Below the pieces are notes generated by a model, which had not been told where the DNA came from, searched no databases, and worked only from the letters and a program-made list of their open reading frames with translations. Below are positions 36,066-46,246 of a stretch of DNA of 64,000 nucleotides, one piece after another (the first letter of the stretch is position 1; each line of letters opens with the position of its first letter). The stretch lies in contig CM043958.1 in the NCBI GenBank assembly GCA_014529385.2, positions 125,589,817 to 125,653,816 on the forward strand, given 5' to 3'. Source of the stretch: Adiantum capillus-veneris (taxonomy: Eukaryota; Streptophyta; Polypodiopsida; Polypodiales; Pteridaceae). A program made the translations under genes and the position numbers.

Positions 36066-36143
<78 letters not shown>

Positions 36144-36760
36144 AAGCCTGGATGCATCACACTACTTGCATTAACTCTTGGCAGGAAGATTATGGGGCCA
36201 AGCCGCAAAGGACCTCTGTTAAACCCCTTGAGCTTTAGCCTCATCACCTACACGCAAGCCCCATTACTTCTCCTCTGTATAAAGTTTAACTCAAGCCTGG
36301 TTATTTCATCCCCTGCTTTGCTCGCTGCACTTACAACACGCTATCCACCTGTGGTTATTGCCTGCGTCAACCCCAACTCGCTCGCCTCACGGTCTTACTA
36401 TGGATCAGTCGCAGCACCATGCAAGCCTTGTTGAAGCTCCTGGTTCAAGCTGTTAAGCTTTTCTTCTCAGCCCGCTTCATACCCCACCACCCGTACCAAC
36501 GAATATCAAACCCCCACCTTCTTTCTATTCTACCTCCTTACCTACGCTCGAACACACACGGACACCTACACCTTTAGTCCTACTCACGCTCCCCACTTTT
36601 GCAATTGTTTCTTAAACTTGGCACCTAGCCTCGGCATAGTCACACCAAATCACTGCACAAATTCATTTTTCACCCTTACCCACCTACCCCCAAGATCTCC
36701 ACTTTTGGACACCCTAGAAACAAACACCCTAGAAAATTTGGGTTACCCTATTTTTTTGTT
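35855..36760 (+). other. 5' region of the PLE with (CT)n microsatellite
   Basis: Non-coding start of the longer PLE copy. 35862-35905 resembles 38058-38105 of the same element ('aaaacccttaatccta.acccatctccctt'), so the junction next to the truncated copy is a mosaic. A 72-bp CT tract lies at 36070-36141. C-rich pyrimidine text follows to the first ATG at 36761. Confidence 0.6.
36070..36141. repeat. (CT)n microsatellite, about 72 bp
   Basis: Pure CT run within the PLE 5' region. Open frames here on both strands are artefacts. Confidence 0.97.
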
Positions 36761-38293
36761 ATGGATACCAACATCTCGGCTCCACAACAACCGCAAGACA
36801 ACCTTGCCTCAGATCCATCTTCCTCAGTGGATATCGGCCCTTCACTCCCCGAGTTCATTTTGGTTGCCACATATGCAAGAGCGGAGACTTCTACTTCTCA
36901 CCCGACTCCAATTTCGATAAACAACAAGATGCTACAACCAACCCCTATGAGAACATCACGGAAGAATTGGAGCGACTTTCGGAAGAGTCCTTTGATTTCT
37001 CTTTGGTGCTTGCAAAAGAAATCCATGAGCTAAACCATAATGATAGCACCCCTTCTTTACCTTCGACCATTCCACTCCAAGCCAGCAAACCTTCAACCCT
37101 TCAACTTGGTGGCCTTCCCTTGATCGACCTCCATACCAATGAAGAAGTGCTTCCACATCTCAAGCAACCTCAGGACTTTGAGGTGATTATTTCCAATTCT
37201 CTTCTGGAATATAAGAAGCTTCATGGTAAAATAGGTAAAGCTAAAAGATTCCTTAACCACCTAAAAGATCTTCTTAGTAATCAAAGAGAACCTAATAGCT
37301 TATGTATGAAACCACCCAAGCTGACCCTAGAGGATACACATGCTCAAGCCCTTCTCAATGCTAATTTTTTCTCACTTACCATAAAATATCAACTAGATTG
37401 CACAAAAGAACTTGTACAATCACTAACCATCCTCATTAATAATCTAAAATCTTACCTCGATGGCTATCATGCTCTAGTAGAAGAAGGGCTCAACAATCTT
37501 CTTCTTAAGCTCCTCCAAGTCTCTTTCCCCTTAGTTTCCAAGCATGCTTGGGACCTCAAGCTACAACAATGGAAAACCGCATCCCTCCAAAGCTTCCTCT
37601 TGGATATTCAAACCCATGTTGTAAATGCACACCTTGCCTCCACAAAAGAGGATGTAGCTAAACTTGCCCGCAAGAAGGCCAATAACAACATTGAAGAAGA
37701 ATTTATATCACTCCCCAAGGAGAAAACCATCAAAGAACTTGTAGAATAGGTTGTCACAAAAAAATTCCATTTCTTACCCCCCAAGTCTCAGGCCTCCCCT
37801 TCCGCCTCCCCACCTAAGTTGGTCTTTCCGCCCCCCAAAAAATCCACCCACCCATATTCTAAAAAACCTTTTCTACCTCCTAGAACATTGCCCCCCCCCA
37901 TCCTTTAAACACCACCACCCCCATCCCCAACCATCATCTGTAATCCCCAATAAACAACCTCTTCAACCATTCTCCAAATCCGCCCTTGAAAACCCTCTCC
38001 CTTTATCTAAAAAACCTAAATTTTCTCATTCCCCCAACATCCCCGCCTATCCTTTGTACCCTATTAAAACCCTTAATCCTACACCCATCTCCCTTGGTTC
38101 CTCCTCTTATTTTCCACCACAAAAAATCATCAACCACCCTCTCGTAATGCTACCACCTACCGCAAGGCAAACCACTTTGGAAAAGACAAAGGGAGGAGGG
38201 ATTAGGTTTAGCCACCCATGCACTTGGGTACACCTCTACTTCTCCAAACCCCCCCTCCTCCCATATATATGGATTTCAAAAGCCTCTCCTTAA
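36761..38293 (+). pseudogene. PLE N-terminal region (helical domain and proline-rich tail)
   Basis: Starts at ATG 36761 (MDTNISAPQQPQ). A frame change near 36930 leads to the long frame to 37749, which reads ENITEELERLSEESFDFSLV, then helical Leu/Lys-rich text (KIGKAKRFLNHLKDLLSNQ, LLKLLQVSFPLVSKHAWDLK). A TAG at 37747-37749 is followed in the same frame by a Pro/Lys-rich stretch (KSQASPSASPPKLVFPPPKK). I recognise no known domain. Its place upstream of the RT suggests the N-terminal extension of the PLE polyprotein. Several frame changes between 37.9 and 38.48 kb show decay. Confidence 0.65.
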
Positions 38294-38478
38294 CCCCTAC
38301 TTCACGAAGGAAGAACAAGAAGAAAGTTGTGGTTTCCACTCAATAATCCACAAGTCTATAAACTCTTACTCTTTGGCAATTACCAAGTCTCAACATTTTA
38401 GCATGATATCTCCAACTTTAAATCTTCACAAATTGGCACCTCGAAGCTCTCTCTCTCTCTCTCTCTAAAAGACGATGC

Positions 38479-40178
38479 TTGGCCTTAGGCTTAAAATACA
38501 TCCCTCCCCCTCTAAACCCTTCCTCCCTCTTACTCCTCAACTCACACTACAATTTATCAAGAAATCTCAACCTTAAGTTATTTTTTAAAGATCTTAAACC
38601 TTCCACCCCCTCTCCTTTTAAGGAAACCAACCCCCTTTGGAAACCACCTCTTGTAAATCCCAACCTTAACCAAAGTTTTTCCTCTGACTGTCATAATTTT
38701 AACCTCATTTTGAATGCTTGCAGTTTCCCCTTTGAAAAGCGACCCCATTTTGTCATTGAAGCTTTATCTAGCCTCTCCTTGGACCCTCCAATAATCATAA
38801 AACCTACCGACAAAAACCTTGGTATTGTTATCCTACCATTAGATTGGTATGAGAAAGATGCCCTGATCTCACATCTCAATGACTGCTCCACCTATGAGCC
38901 TTGCCCTAACATCTCTTTTCTCTTCTTAGCCTCCCTTCTTTCCTCTATCACAGTCCGCTACTCTGCCCTCCCCTCTATTGAACTCAACTTTATCCTCTCT
39001 CCCTTTCACAAACCCCCTAAACCTTGTCCTATCCATTTCATCCCTAGACTTCATAAACCATCCATCGTCTCTTGACCTATATGTTCCTAGAAAGGTTACC
39101 TTTTTTAGAAAGCCTCTATTGGGCTCCATTTGGAGCTCTATCCAATCCTCCTTTGCCAAAAGCAACACCTACAAATATCCCTCACCCTAATCCAAGAATT
39201 GGACAAACCTCCCCTTCCACCTAACACCCTCCTCTTTACTTTTGATGTAGAAGCCCTATACCCTATTATCCCCAATATTCAAAGCCTCACCGCTCTCAAA
39301 TCTACCATTTCTCCCTTTTTTGACCCTCACAAATTCAATTTTGTCCTCTCCCTTGCCTCGTATTATCTCATCATTACATCACCTTTAAAGGAAAAGTTTG
39401 CAAACAAACCAAAGGCACCGCCATGGGCTCAAACTTTTCCATGGTATATGCTTGTCTCTTCCTCTGTCACTTGGAAACCTCTTACCCCCTCCTACCCAAC
39501 TATAACCTCCTCTATTTCAAGCGGTATGTTGATGATGCTTTTGGATTATGGAAGGGATCTTGCAATACCCTTACCCATCTCTTAAACTCTTATGGTGAAT
39601 CTCTCCAAGAGCACATTTAAATTTCCTCAACCATCTCCCATACTCGTGCCATTATCCTTGACATTGAATTCTTTAAAGGTGACTGCTTCACCTCATCTAG
39701 CCTCTTGGACTCCCACTGCTATTAAAAAACTTTGAATACCTACAACTACATCCCTTGGATCTCATGGCACCCGACCCATGAAGAGGTTGCCTTCATTATC
39801 TCGAAGCTCAAAAGAGGTATTATACGGGAATCAATCTTAAAGGGATATCTCTACCTCCGCAACCTTTTCTACCTACTCCTACGGGCTAAGGGCTACCCGG
39901 CTTGTTTTCTTCTAAAAGTTTTTTACAAAGTGCCGTACCTCAACCGCACCTCACTCCTCCTACCCTCGCACAAAATATCAAAAAATACACCCACTGTGCT
40001 CAAAATTCCCTTCACACCCACCACTAGAAAAATACTACCCTCCCAATGTATTAGCAATCCCAACTCTAAAGCTTGCCAACTCGATGCCAATCTTTCCCAC
40101 CTCCCTAGACATACCATTTGTTGGACCTCCGGGCCCAACATTCATAGCCTTCTGGTGCATAGCTTACACCCCCCTTGA
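38479..40178 (+). pseudogene. Penelope-like reverse transcriptase
   Basis: RT of a Penelope-like retroelement, in several frames. Motifs in order: GLKYIPPPLNPSS and FFKDLK (PLE N-terminal 'L.KGLkF.P.P'); PTDKNLGIVILPLDWYEKD (38.80 kb; PLE 'aDKg..vvvld...Y'); PRLHKPSIVS (39.05 kb; 'gl.KiHKp...RPIvs'); FDVEALYPIIP (39.24 kb); YITFKGKVCKQTKGTAMGS then FSMVYACLF (39.38-39.46 kb); the catalytic RYVDDAFGLWKG (39.52 kb); LDIEFFKGDCFTS; and the thumb-like KGYPACFLLK and LKIPFTPTTRK. This order and the pairing of 'GTAMGS' with 'RYVDD' are specific to PLEs rather than LTR or LINE RTs. I see no GIY-YIG endonuclease downstream. TGA at 39073-39075 and at least three frame changes inactivate it. Confidence 0.9.
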
Positions 40179-40853
40179 TACAAGCCTTCCACTCCACCCC
40201 AACCCCTCTGGCCTACTCATTTGGTTTCTTATAAAAAATTTAAGTTTCAATTTTACTTCTATTTTTTCTCTTAAACTTTACCCCCTACAACTCAAAATTT
40301 TGGAGACACTGAAAATCCTTGCCCCCTCCCTAATATTGCCTTTGGACCCTTTTTATGCCACCCTCATGAAGTTTACCTTTAAACACTTTAATTTTTACTT
40401 CTCACCTAAAGAAGCCTCTTATTCACATTTCTACGCCACCCTCTCTTTTGCATAAAACTCTCCTCTCAAAATTGTATTCTGGTACTTTGGGTTTTGACCT
40501 ACACCTAAAATCACCTTAACTCCACTTAACTCTTCTCCCTGTACCCCAGTACTTAGTCTTAAATTCCACTCCTCTCCATGCACTTTGGTACTTTGTCTTC
40601 AATTTCACTCTTTTCAAAAATATTGTTAGCCCTCAAATCTTAACCAAGCACCCCTAATAAACCCTACCTCCTCCTCCTCCTCCCTTAGAAGCACATTTTA
40701 CCAATACCACCACTGATGAGCTCTTAAGAGTGAAACACGTTTGGTGGTACCCTCCTTATTGTAATACTCCGTTTTGAACTTACTAGCTATTTTTGGCAAC
40801 CAATTTTTTTACCAATCTTAAGGAGCTTGCATGATTGAGTACTTAATTTTTAA
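40179..40853 (+). other. PLE 3' region to element end
   Basis: Follows the last RT-thumb homology. An open frame 40084-40455 overlaps but has no recognisable endonuclease motif. The region is shared with the left arm and contains the hammerhead motif. Homology between the arms ends at about 40850 ('gagtacttaattttt'), which is taken as the element's 3' end. No polyA or telomeric repeat is present there. Confidence 0.7.
40705..40749 (+). ncRNA. Hammerhead ribozyme motif, right PLE copy
   Basis: Type I hammerhead layout: stem I TACCACCA (40705-40712) pairs perfectly with TGGTGGTA (40742-40749); core CTGATGA at 40713-40719; stem II GCTC/GAGT with a TTAA loop (the closing pair is a G-U wobble); core GAAA at 40732-40735; stem III A-C/G-U, two pairs with a two-base loop; cleavage triplet GTT at 40739-40741, so cleavage would fall between 40741 and 40742. 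All invariant core nucleotides are present. Very short stem III is typical of hammerheads described in Penelope-like elements. The motif lies about 100 bp from the element end and in sense orientation. Confidence 0.85.
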
Positions 40854-42570
40854 AGAAAAGTGCACATTCATGGTTAGACAAGGAAAAACTCTTGGACACA
40901 TAGTCTCTAAAAATGGCATAGCTCTACTAATATGGATAAAATTCATGTAATTGCTAATTTGCCTAGACCGACAACAGACAAGGGGGTTCAAGCCTTCATG
41001 GAACATTGTGGATATTACAAATGGTTCCTTTACATGTATGCTATAATTGCAAAACCCATGTATAGCTTGATTACACACTCTGAATGGGCTTAGGGGTGTG
41101 AAGAATCCTTCGTGAAGCTTAAGCAAGCTCTCATGTCAGCTCCAATATTGAAAGCACCAGATTGGAATAAGATATTCCACATTCATGTAGATGCTTTCAA
41201 TTTTGACATCGGGTGTATATTAGCTCAACTATGAGATGGGAAAATTGATTTTCCTATTTCTTATGCTAGCCGACAGTTGAATATGGCGGAAAAGAACTAT
41301 ACCACCACTAAAAGGGAAGGACTAGGAATGATCTATGCCATCAAAAAGTATAGACATTACCTATTAGCAAATAGATTTGTGTTCTTTGTGGACCACCAAG
41401 CCCTATTCTAATTGGTCAACAAGCCATGAAACACAGGTTAGGAAGAATAGTGAGATGGTCCATCACTCTTTTGGAATTTGATTTCATTGTAGTTGTGAAA
41501 AAGGGCACAACTTATCAAAGAGCAGATCATTTGTCAAGGATTGTTTTAGGAGAACCACCCAAAGGAGTAGACAATGATCTACCAGATGCATATTTGTTCT
41601 TTGTGGAAATGATACCTTGATGGTTGGAAAACATGGTATCCTTGATGAACATAGCTCAAGTGGATTCACAAATACCACTTCTTGTTACAATCAGAGTAAT
41701 TGAGCAATCGACTATGTATCAATTACTAGCTGGAAGGTTATACAAAAGAAATCGATATGGAATATTGATTTTATGCATTAATTTCAAGGAGAAAACCCAA
41801 TATCTGAGTCAATCACATATAACCATAGTAGGACTTCACTTTGTGAAAGACCAAACTATACAAAGGATCTTGAGACTTGAAGTATTTTGTCCAGCTATGC
41901 GGAGGGATGTTCATTCTTTTGTGAAAGATTGTCCTCAATGTCAAAAACAAGCTCCCATACCTCATGTAACATTGTTCCAAATGTTTCTTGTTCCTAAGTG
42001 GAGTAACTATCTAGTAACTTACTTATCAAGCCAAACATTTCCCGAGGATATGAGTAAACGCCGTCAAAGAGAAATTGAAACTGAAGCAAGAGATTATGCT
42101 CTTATTGGAAACCAGTTGTATTGGAGAGATAAAGATCAACATTTGTGTCTTTGTGCAAATGAAGACGAATATATTCCCATTATAGAACCAACAAATGTTG
42201 GATTAGCTGGAGAACACTTTTCTAGTGAGACCACCACAAGAGCAATCTTAATGGCAGGCATATGGTGGCGAACACTTTTTGCAGATGCCAAAGAATATGT
42301 TCCAAGGTGTGATGCATGTCAACGAGCAAAAATGCCAACCCGTTTAGATAGCATGCCCTTAAGACCAATGATGGGGTCTAGAGCTATTGCAAAATGAATT
42401 ATAGACTTTGTTGGGCCAATACAGCCACCTGCTTATAGAACCCAAGCTCAATATATCATTGCAGATACAGGCTATTTGACCAAGTGGGCTGAGGCTAAAG
42501 AAACTCAAAAGAATGATGACATAACCACCACCGCATTCTTATATGAGTATGTGTTGTCGACAAAGCACGA
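40854..42570 (+). pseudogene. Second copy of gypsy element 2 pol: end of RT, RNase H, integrase
   Basis: Starts abruptly inside RT ('tgcacattcatggttagacaagg', equivalent to 27887) and runs through RNase H (HIHVDAFNFDIGCILAQ; YTTTKREGLGMIYAIKKYRHYLLAN without the stop seen at 28356). The open frame 41624-42397 gives the integrase zinc domain: GEHFSSETTTRA followed by YVPRCDACQRAK (HHCC ligands), then, after a stop at 42395-42397, the core start IDFVGPIQPP and IIADTGYLTKWAEA. It is truncated at about 42570, before the last catalytic residue. By eye about 94-95% identical to 27.9-29.6 kb where they overlap; it lacks the 381-bp duplication. Confidence 0.9.
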
Positions 42571-43429
42571 AGTGATGTGGAGAGCAAAAAACTTTACCAA
42601 AATCAATTTAGGATTTGTTTTAGGTGTATAGAATATGTTTAGGTCAAAATTTTCAAGTTTGGCAAAGAAAAAAAAACTATTGTAAATAATCGCGATTATT
42701 TACTTTTGTAATATTTTGGCTTGAAAATGGTACCGTCACCTCACCTATCACTTATACACACTTATTACATGCCACATTTCAAATATGAGCCAAAATAATC
42801 AATGATAACTTGGAAAATTGTCAAAAAACGCAAAGAAGTCCTTTCAATCCAATTTTCGAGTTATCAGTCACATTTTTTGATCCAAATCACCTCATATCAC
42901 ATACACAGGGTCTACATCATGCCTAGAACCAATTTTCACAAAAAAAAAAGTTCATTTTGATAAAAACGTTAATAATCGTGATTATTTACTTTTTTACCAA
43001 GATGGGGGAAAAGTGCAACTTTCCCTTAATGGGACCCAAGCACATGATGTACTACGCCCACTGACCAAGTTTGAACAAATTTGGAGCTCAAAATCTCAAA
43101 ATTCCTTTATATCTACTGTTTCAGAGATGGGAAGTCTAAATCTGGCACCATTCTCACCTTGTGCACTCAAACGAGCCCACACTTCACTCAAAGTATCAAA
43201 TTGAAATGTATTTCAAGCCTATGATACCAAAACTGCAAAAAGTTGAAAAAATCCATCAGCTGCTGTAAATAATCGCGATTATTTACTTTTGTTGCAAACT
43301 TTTGCTTGGACTTTATGATTTTGATCTTTACATGTTTTTATGCATCTATGCATGTTCAAAAATTGATTTGAAGCAAATTAGACTCAATTTGTCAGCATTT
43401 TAGAGTAAAATCTGCCAAATTTTCTAACT
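42571..43429 (+). repeat. P2 palindrome array, second location
   Basis: Three copies of the P2 palindrome: 42682-42703 (core CGCG, perfect), 42968-42989 (one arm change, core CGTG) and 43265-43286 (core CGCG, perfect). Spacing is 286 and 297 bp, matching the 282/284 bp in the leader of element 2. The text between them is leader-like and non-coding. It lies downstream of truncated integrase, so it is either the LTR/leader of a following element copy or sequence present at both ends of the family. Confidence 0.9.
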
Positions 43430-44397
43430 TTGCCACTCTATTCACTTAATAGGAGCCATGCAAGCTGCGGAAAAGGCCAAGAAGAGGGTCACTCAAAAAG
43501 AGAAGCTGCAAAAGCTGCCACCATACCAACTCTCATTTCTTCTGCAAGTGGAAAATCTTCTATTCATAAAGCTTCAACTGGAAACACTTCATCCATGAAT
43601 TTTGGTGATAAGGGCAAAAAGAAGATGCATTGCTATTATTACAAAGCTAATAATCACTTGATTAGACATCGTTCAAAATTGAAGGCAAAAGAGGTTGGAT
43701 TAACTACAAGGTCCAATACAAGCGTAGCTATTATAGAGTCTTTTGTGAAAGGAGATTGTGATGTTGATGTAGATGCAAAGTGGGATTTTAGTGTAGCGTA
43801 TACTTATGATCCTGCTCTCCATGATACATGCATAACAATTGCTACAGACTCACATGTGTAGTATTTTGACAGCGGTGCTACAAATCACATTACCTCTCAT
43901 CGTGGTCTATCCCTCATGGGAATTCAGTCACCTGTGCCAGCAATGCCTCTTATCCACTTCAGGGAGTTGGAAAGATTGTGCTTATTGTTGCAAATGGTAG
44001 TTCTTTCATACTTATTGATGCATTGTATGTACCAAGGATCAAGAATAATCTTTTGTCTGTATCTGCACTTGCTATACTTGGTCTTGTAGTCAAATCTGTG
44101 AATGATAGATGTACAATACATGATGTTAGTTTTGGTGATAAAATTTTGGCATCTGGCATTTTATATTGTGGCCTGTATAAGCTCACTTTGTATGAAAAGT
44201 GTGGGAAAAAATTTGCAAATATTGTTGTGAATTCAAGGACTCTTTCAAATGCAAAACTGTGGCATGCACGTTTTGGGCATTTAAATTTTTCCAGTTTTCT
44301 GTGTTTGCAAAAATTTGATATGGTTGCTTCTTTGCCACCTCTTGAAGCACCTGTCAAACATCCTAAAATCAATGAAGTTGAGTTCCATCAGACATGA
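43430..44397 (+). pseudogene. Copia fragment B: Gag end, protease, GAG-pre-integrase
   Basis: A second copia lineage, unrelated in detail to the 29.6-kb element. 43430-43861 encodes a Gag tail with a decayed zinc knuckle (CYYYKANNHLIRHRSK; two of four ligands missing). After TAG 43859-43861 comes the protease active site YFDSGATNHIT. The frame 43978-44397 continues with ALYVPRIKNNLLSVSALA and the GAG-pre-integrase motif LWHARFGHLNFSSF. Homology ends near 44397. Integrase, RT and RNase H are absent. The 5' side joins the P2 array directly, so this fragment is inserted in or recombined with gypsy sequence. Confidence 0.85.
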
Positions 44398-44555
44398 AAA
44401 TACCACTATACTGCTCAACTTTGGTAAGGGATGAAAATCACGGAGATGAATTGATTCATATATTCTTCTTTTGTCATAATAAAGGTGGCTTTGGGAGTTA
44501 TTTTGTTGAAGATTACATTGAAGGAGTTAAGCATCTAAATGAAGGTTGCTATGGT
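44398..44555 (+). pseudogene. Short continuation of copia fragment B or flanking remnant
   Basis: About 160 bp without a clear domain. It serves as insertion target of the solo LTR: CATGA at 44556-44560 is duplicated at 45262-45266. Confidence 0.4.
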
Positions 44556-44560
44556 CATGA
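44556..44560. other. Target-site duplication of solo LTR, left (CATGA)
   Basis: CATGA flanks both ends of the solo LTR (second copy 45262-45266), showing a complete insertion later reduced to one LTR. Confidence 0.92.
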
Positions 44561-45261
44561 TGTTAGGAAATAAGACGTAGCTAAATAGATAATTGAGTAG
44601 ATTACTTAATGGAGAGAGACAGATTTACATACACGAGATTATAGAGTAGAGAGAGAGAGAGAGTACACATGATATACATGGTTCACCCAATGTGGGCTAC
44701 GTCCACAGGAAAGCAGCCACTCAATGGCTTTAGTACTTCAAAACAAGAAGTAGTTTACAAAGGGATTATACCCTTAATGGAGCTCCCGTCTTGCTTCACT
44801 CTCACCACCTCACACTCACCTTGTTGCATCAACTTCACACTATGAAATGTGTGTAGAAATGGCCTCCTTTTATAAGCCAAAAGGGCTGCCCTCTCTTATG
44901 AGAGGCAGCCATGTGTAGCCGCCCTTGTGTGAATAAGTCAAAATCGGACCCTCCAATCTGTCCATGTGTGGCCGCCCTTGTGTAGACAAATCCGCTTTTG
45001 AATTCGGCCACCGGCCACCGGCCATTGACTTCTTCTGACCACCGGCCACCGGCCAACCTACCGCTTTCCGGCCGTCGCCCCGGCCACAATATTTCGGCGA
45101 AGCAAAAAAACATTGCCCCTGAATTTTGGCCGTGAAAATTTTGGTTTCTGGCGAGTGATTTTTTTTCACGCACGATGGCTTCGCCTCATAATGGGGGCCT
45201 TACAAATGTGTGTTTTTACCATAAAAAATTACAAGGGGTAAATCAGGCTCCATACTTAACA
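44561..45261 (-). repeat. Solo LTR of the 29.6-kb copia family (701 bp)
   Basis: Reverse complement of the copia LTR: starts TGTTAGGAAATAAG and ends CATACTTAACA on the plus strand. Internal landmarks are conserved: CT tract (here GA, 44648-44663, 16 bp), minus-strand TATA near 44870 (TATAAAAGGAGGCC), the GGCCGGTGGCC array at about 45007-45060, and the 'gaattttggccgtgaaaattttgg' block. It is shorter than the 794/815-bp LTRs because it has fewer GC-rich tandem units. Formed by unequal recombination between the two LTRs of an earlier insertion (inference from the flanking 5-bp duplication). Confidence 0.93.
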
Positions 45262-46246
45262 CATGATTCAAAAAAGTTCTTCTCAACAACTTGCTTATGT
45301 GTAGGTGTGTGAGGTTGTTTTTTAGCTCCATGGCAATTCAAAGAGGAGAATATACCTTGATGAGGATGAGATTAGTATGGTGAGGAGACACAAGGCTATA
45401 AAGAATAGAGGGTATTATAGACATTGGAGAGGGGGAAATAGGACACATTTAGAAACACTTACAAATGCCTCTCTATAGCCCAAGGTACCCACAACGCCCC
45501 AATCCTCTTAAAAGCACCTTCCAAAACTCACTTTTTAACTAGCACACACTCGGTTTCCACACACACCTATTGAAATCAACACTCTATACACATTCCACAA
45601 TGTATTTATCCCTGTCTCTCTACACACCACAAATGGCCTAGGGGCACACACACAAGCACTGGCACCACTACAAAAAAGAGCAGTAGAAGGAAAGAAGGGA
45701 GGAAGGGGAAAATGACATGGAAAATGGCTATGGAAGCTTGAACGCTTTCAAAACAACACTATACAAGCTATTTCTCACAACACCAATGTTCCAACGTGAG
45801 GAAAAAGCCCCAAGTTGTGCAACTAGCTCATTTTTATAAAGGGGGGTTTCATTTTTTTAGTATGTTTATTCTCCATCAAACACTTGCTTGATCGGTTTTA
45901 GAAAGCATTGCATGCTAAGCCGTATGGATGCCACCTCTTTGCAGTCTCAAAGGGGGGACATACGCTTTGTCTTGTTGCCTCTCTTTGCCCTCAGGTTCAT
46001 GGGAAGAAACCCCTCCCCAAGTGCTAGCTTTGTTGCTAGTGGAGCGCTTGGTCCTCGACAAAAAGGGGGAGTGTAAGGCTCCATGTGACTCTCTTGTCAG
46101 GGTCATTTGCAGTCACATGCCACCAATTAAAAGAATAGGGCCACCACCAACTGCAGCACAAGACCACTTCCCAATGTTGCCAGTGTGCACACACAACCAT
46201 AAAATAGCACCCATGGAGGGGAGGGTGCAGAGAGGCCATAGCTTCT
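45033..46246. repeat. 1,214-bp tandem duplication, first unit
   Basis: Begins inside the solo LTR and runs through the following non-coding block. The next unit, 46247-47464, repeats it almost perfectly: shared landmarks such as TCGCCTCATAATGGGGGCC occur at 45181 and 46395, a shift of exactly 1,214. One difference noted: 'cctcttaaaag' (45506) versus 'cctcttgaaag' (46720). The junction shows TTCT microhomology. Confidence 0.95.
45267..46071 (+). other. Internal 3' region of an LTR element (repeat family Q), first copy
   Basis: Non-coding block with 'tataaaggggggtttc' near 45836. It ends in the purine tract AAAAAGGGGGAG at 46060-46071, followed by TGTAAGGCTCC at 46072, which looks like a polypurine tract and LTR start. 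A diverged relative is found in two pieces at 58.06-58.25 and 60.0-60.5 kb. No coding domain recognised. Confidence 0.5.

Noticed and set aside
40084-40455. 123-aa ORF downstream of the PLE RT as an endonuclease
   Set aside because: No GIY-YIG residues or conserved Arg/Glu pattern visible; overlaps the RT frame and runs into the 3' region shared with the truncated copy.
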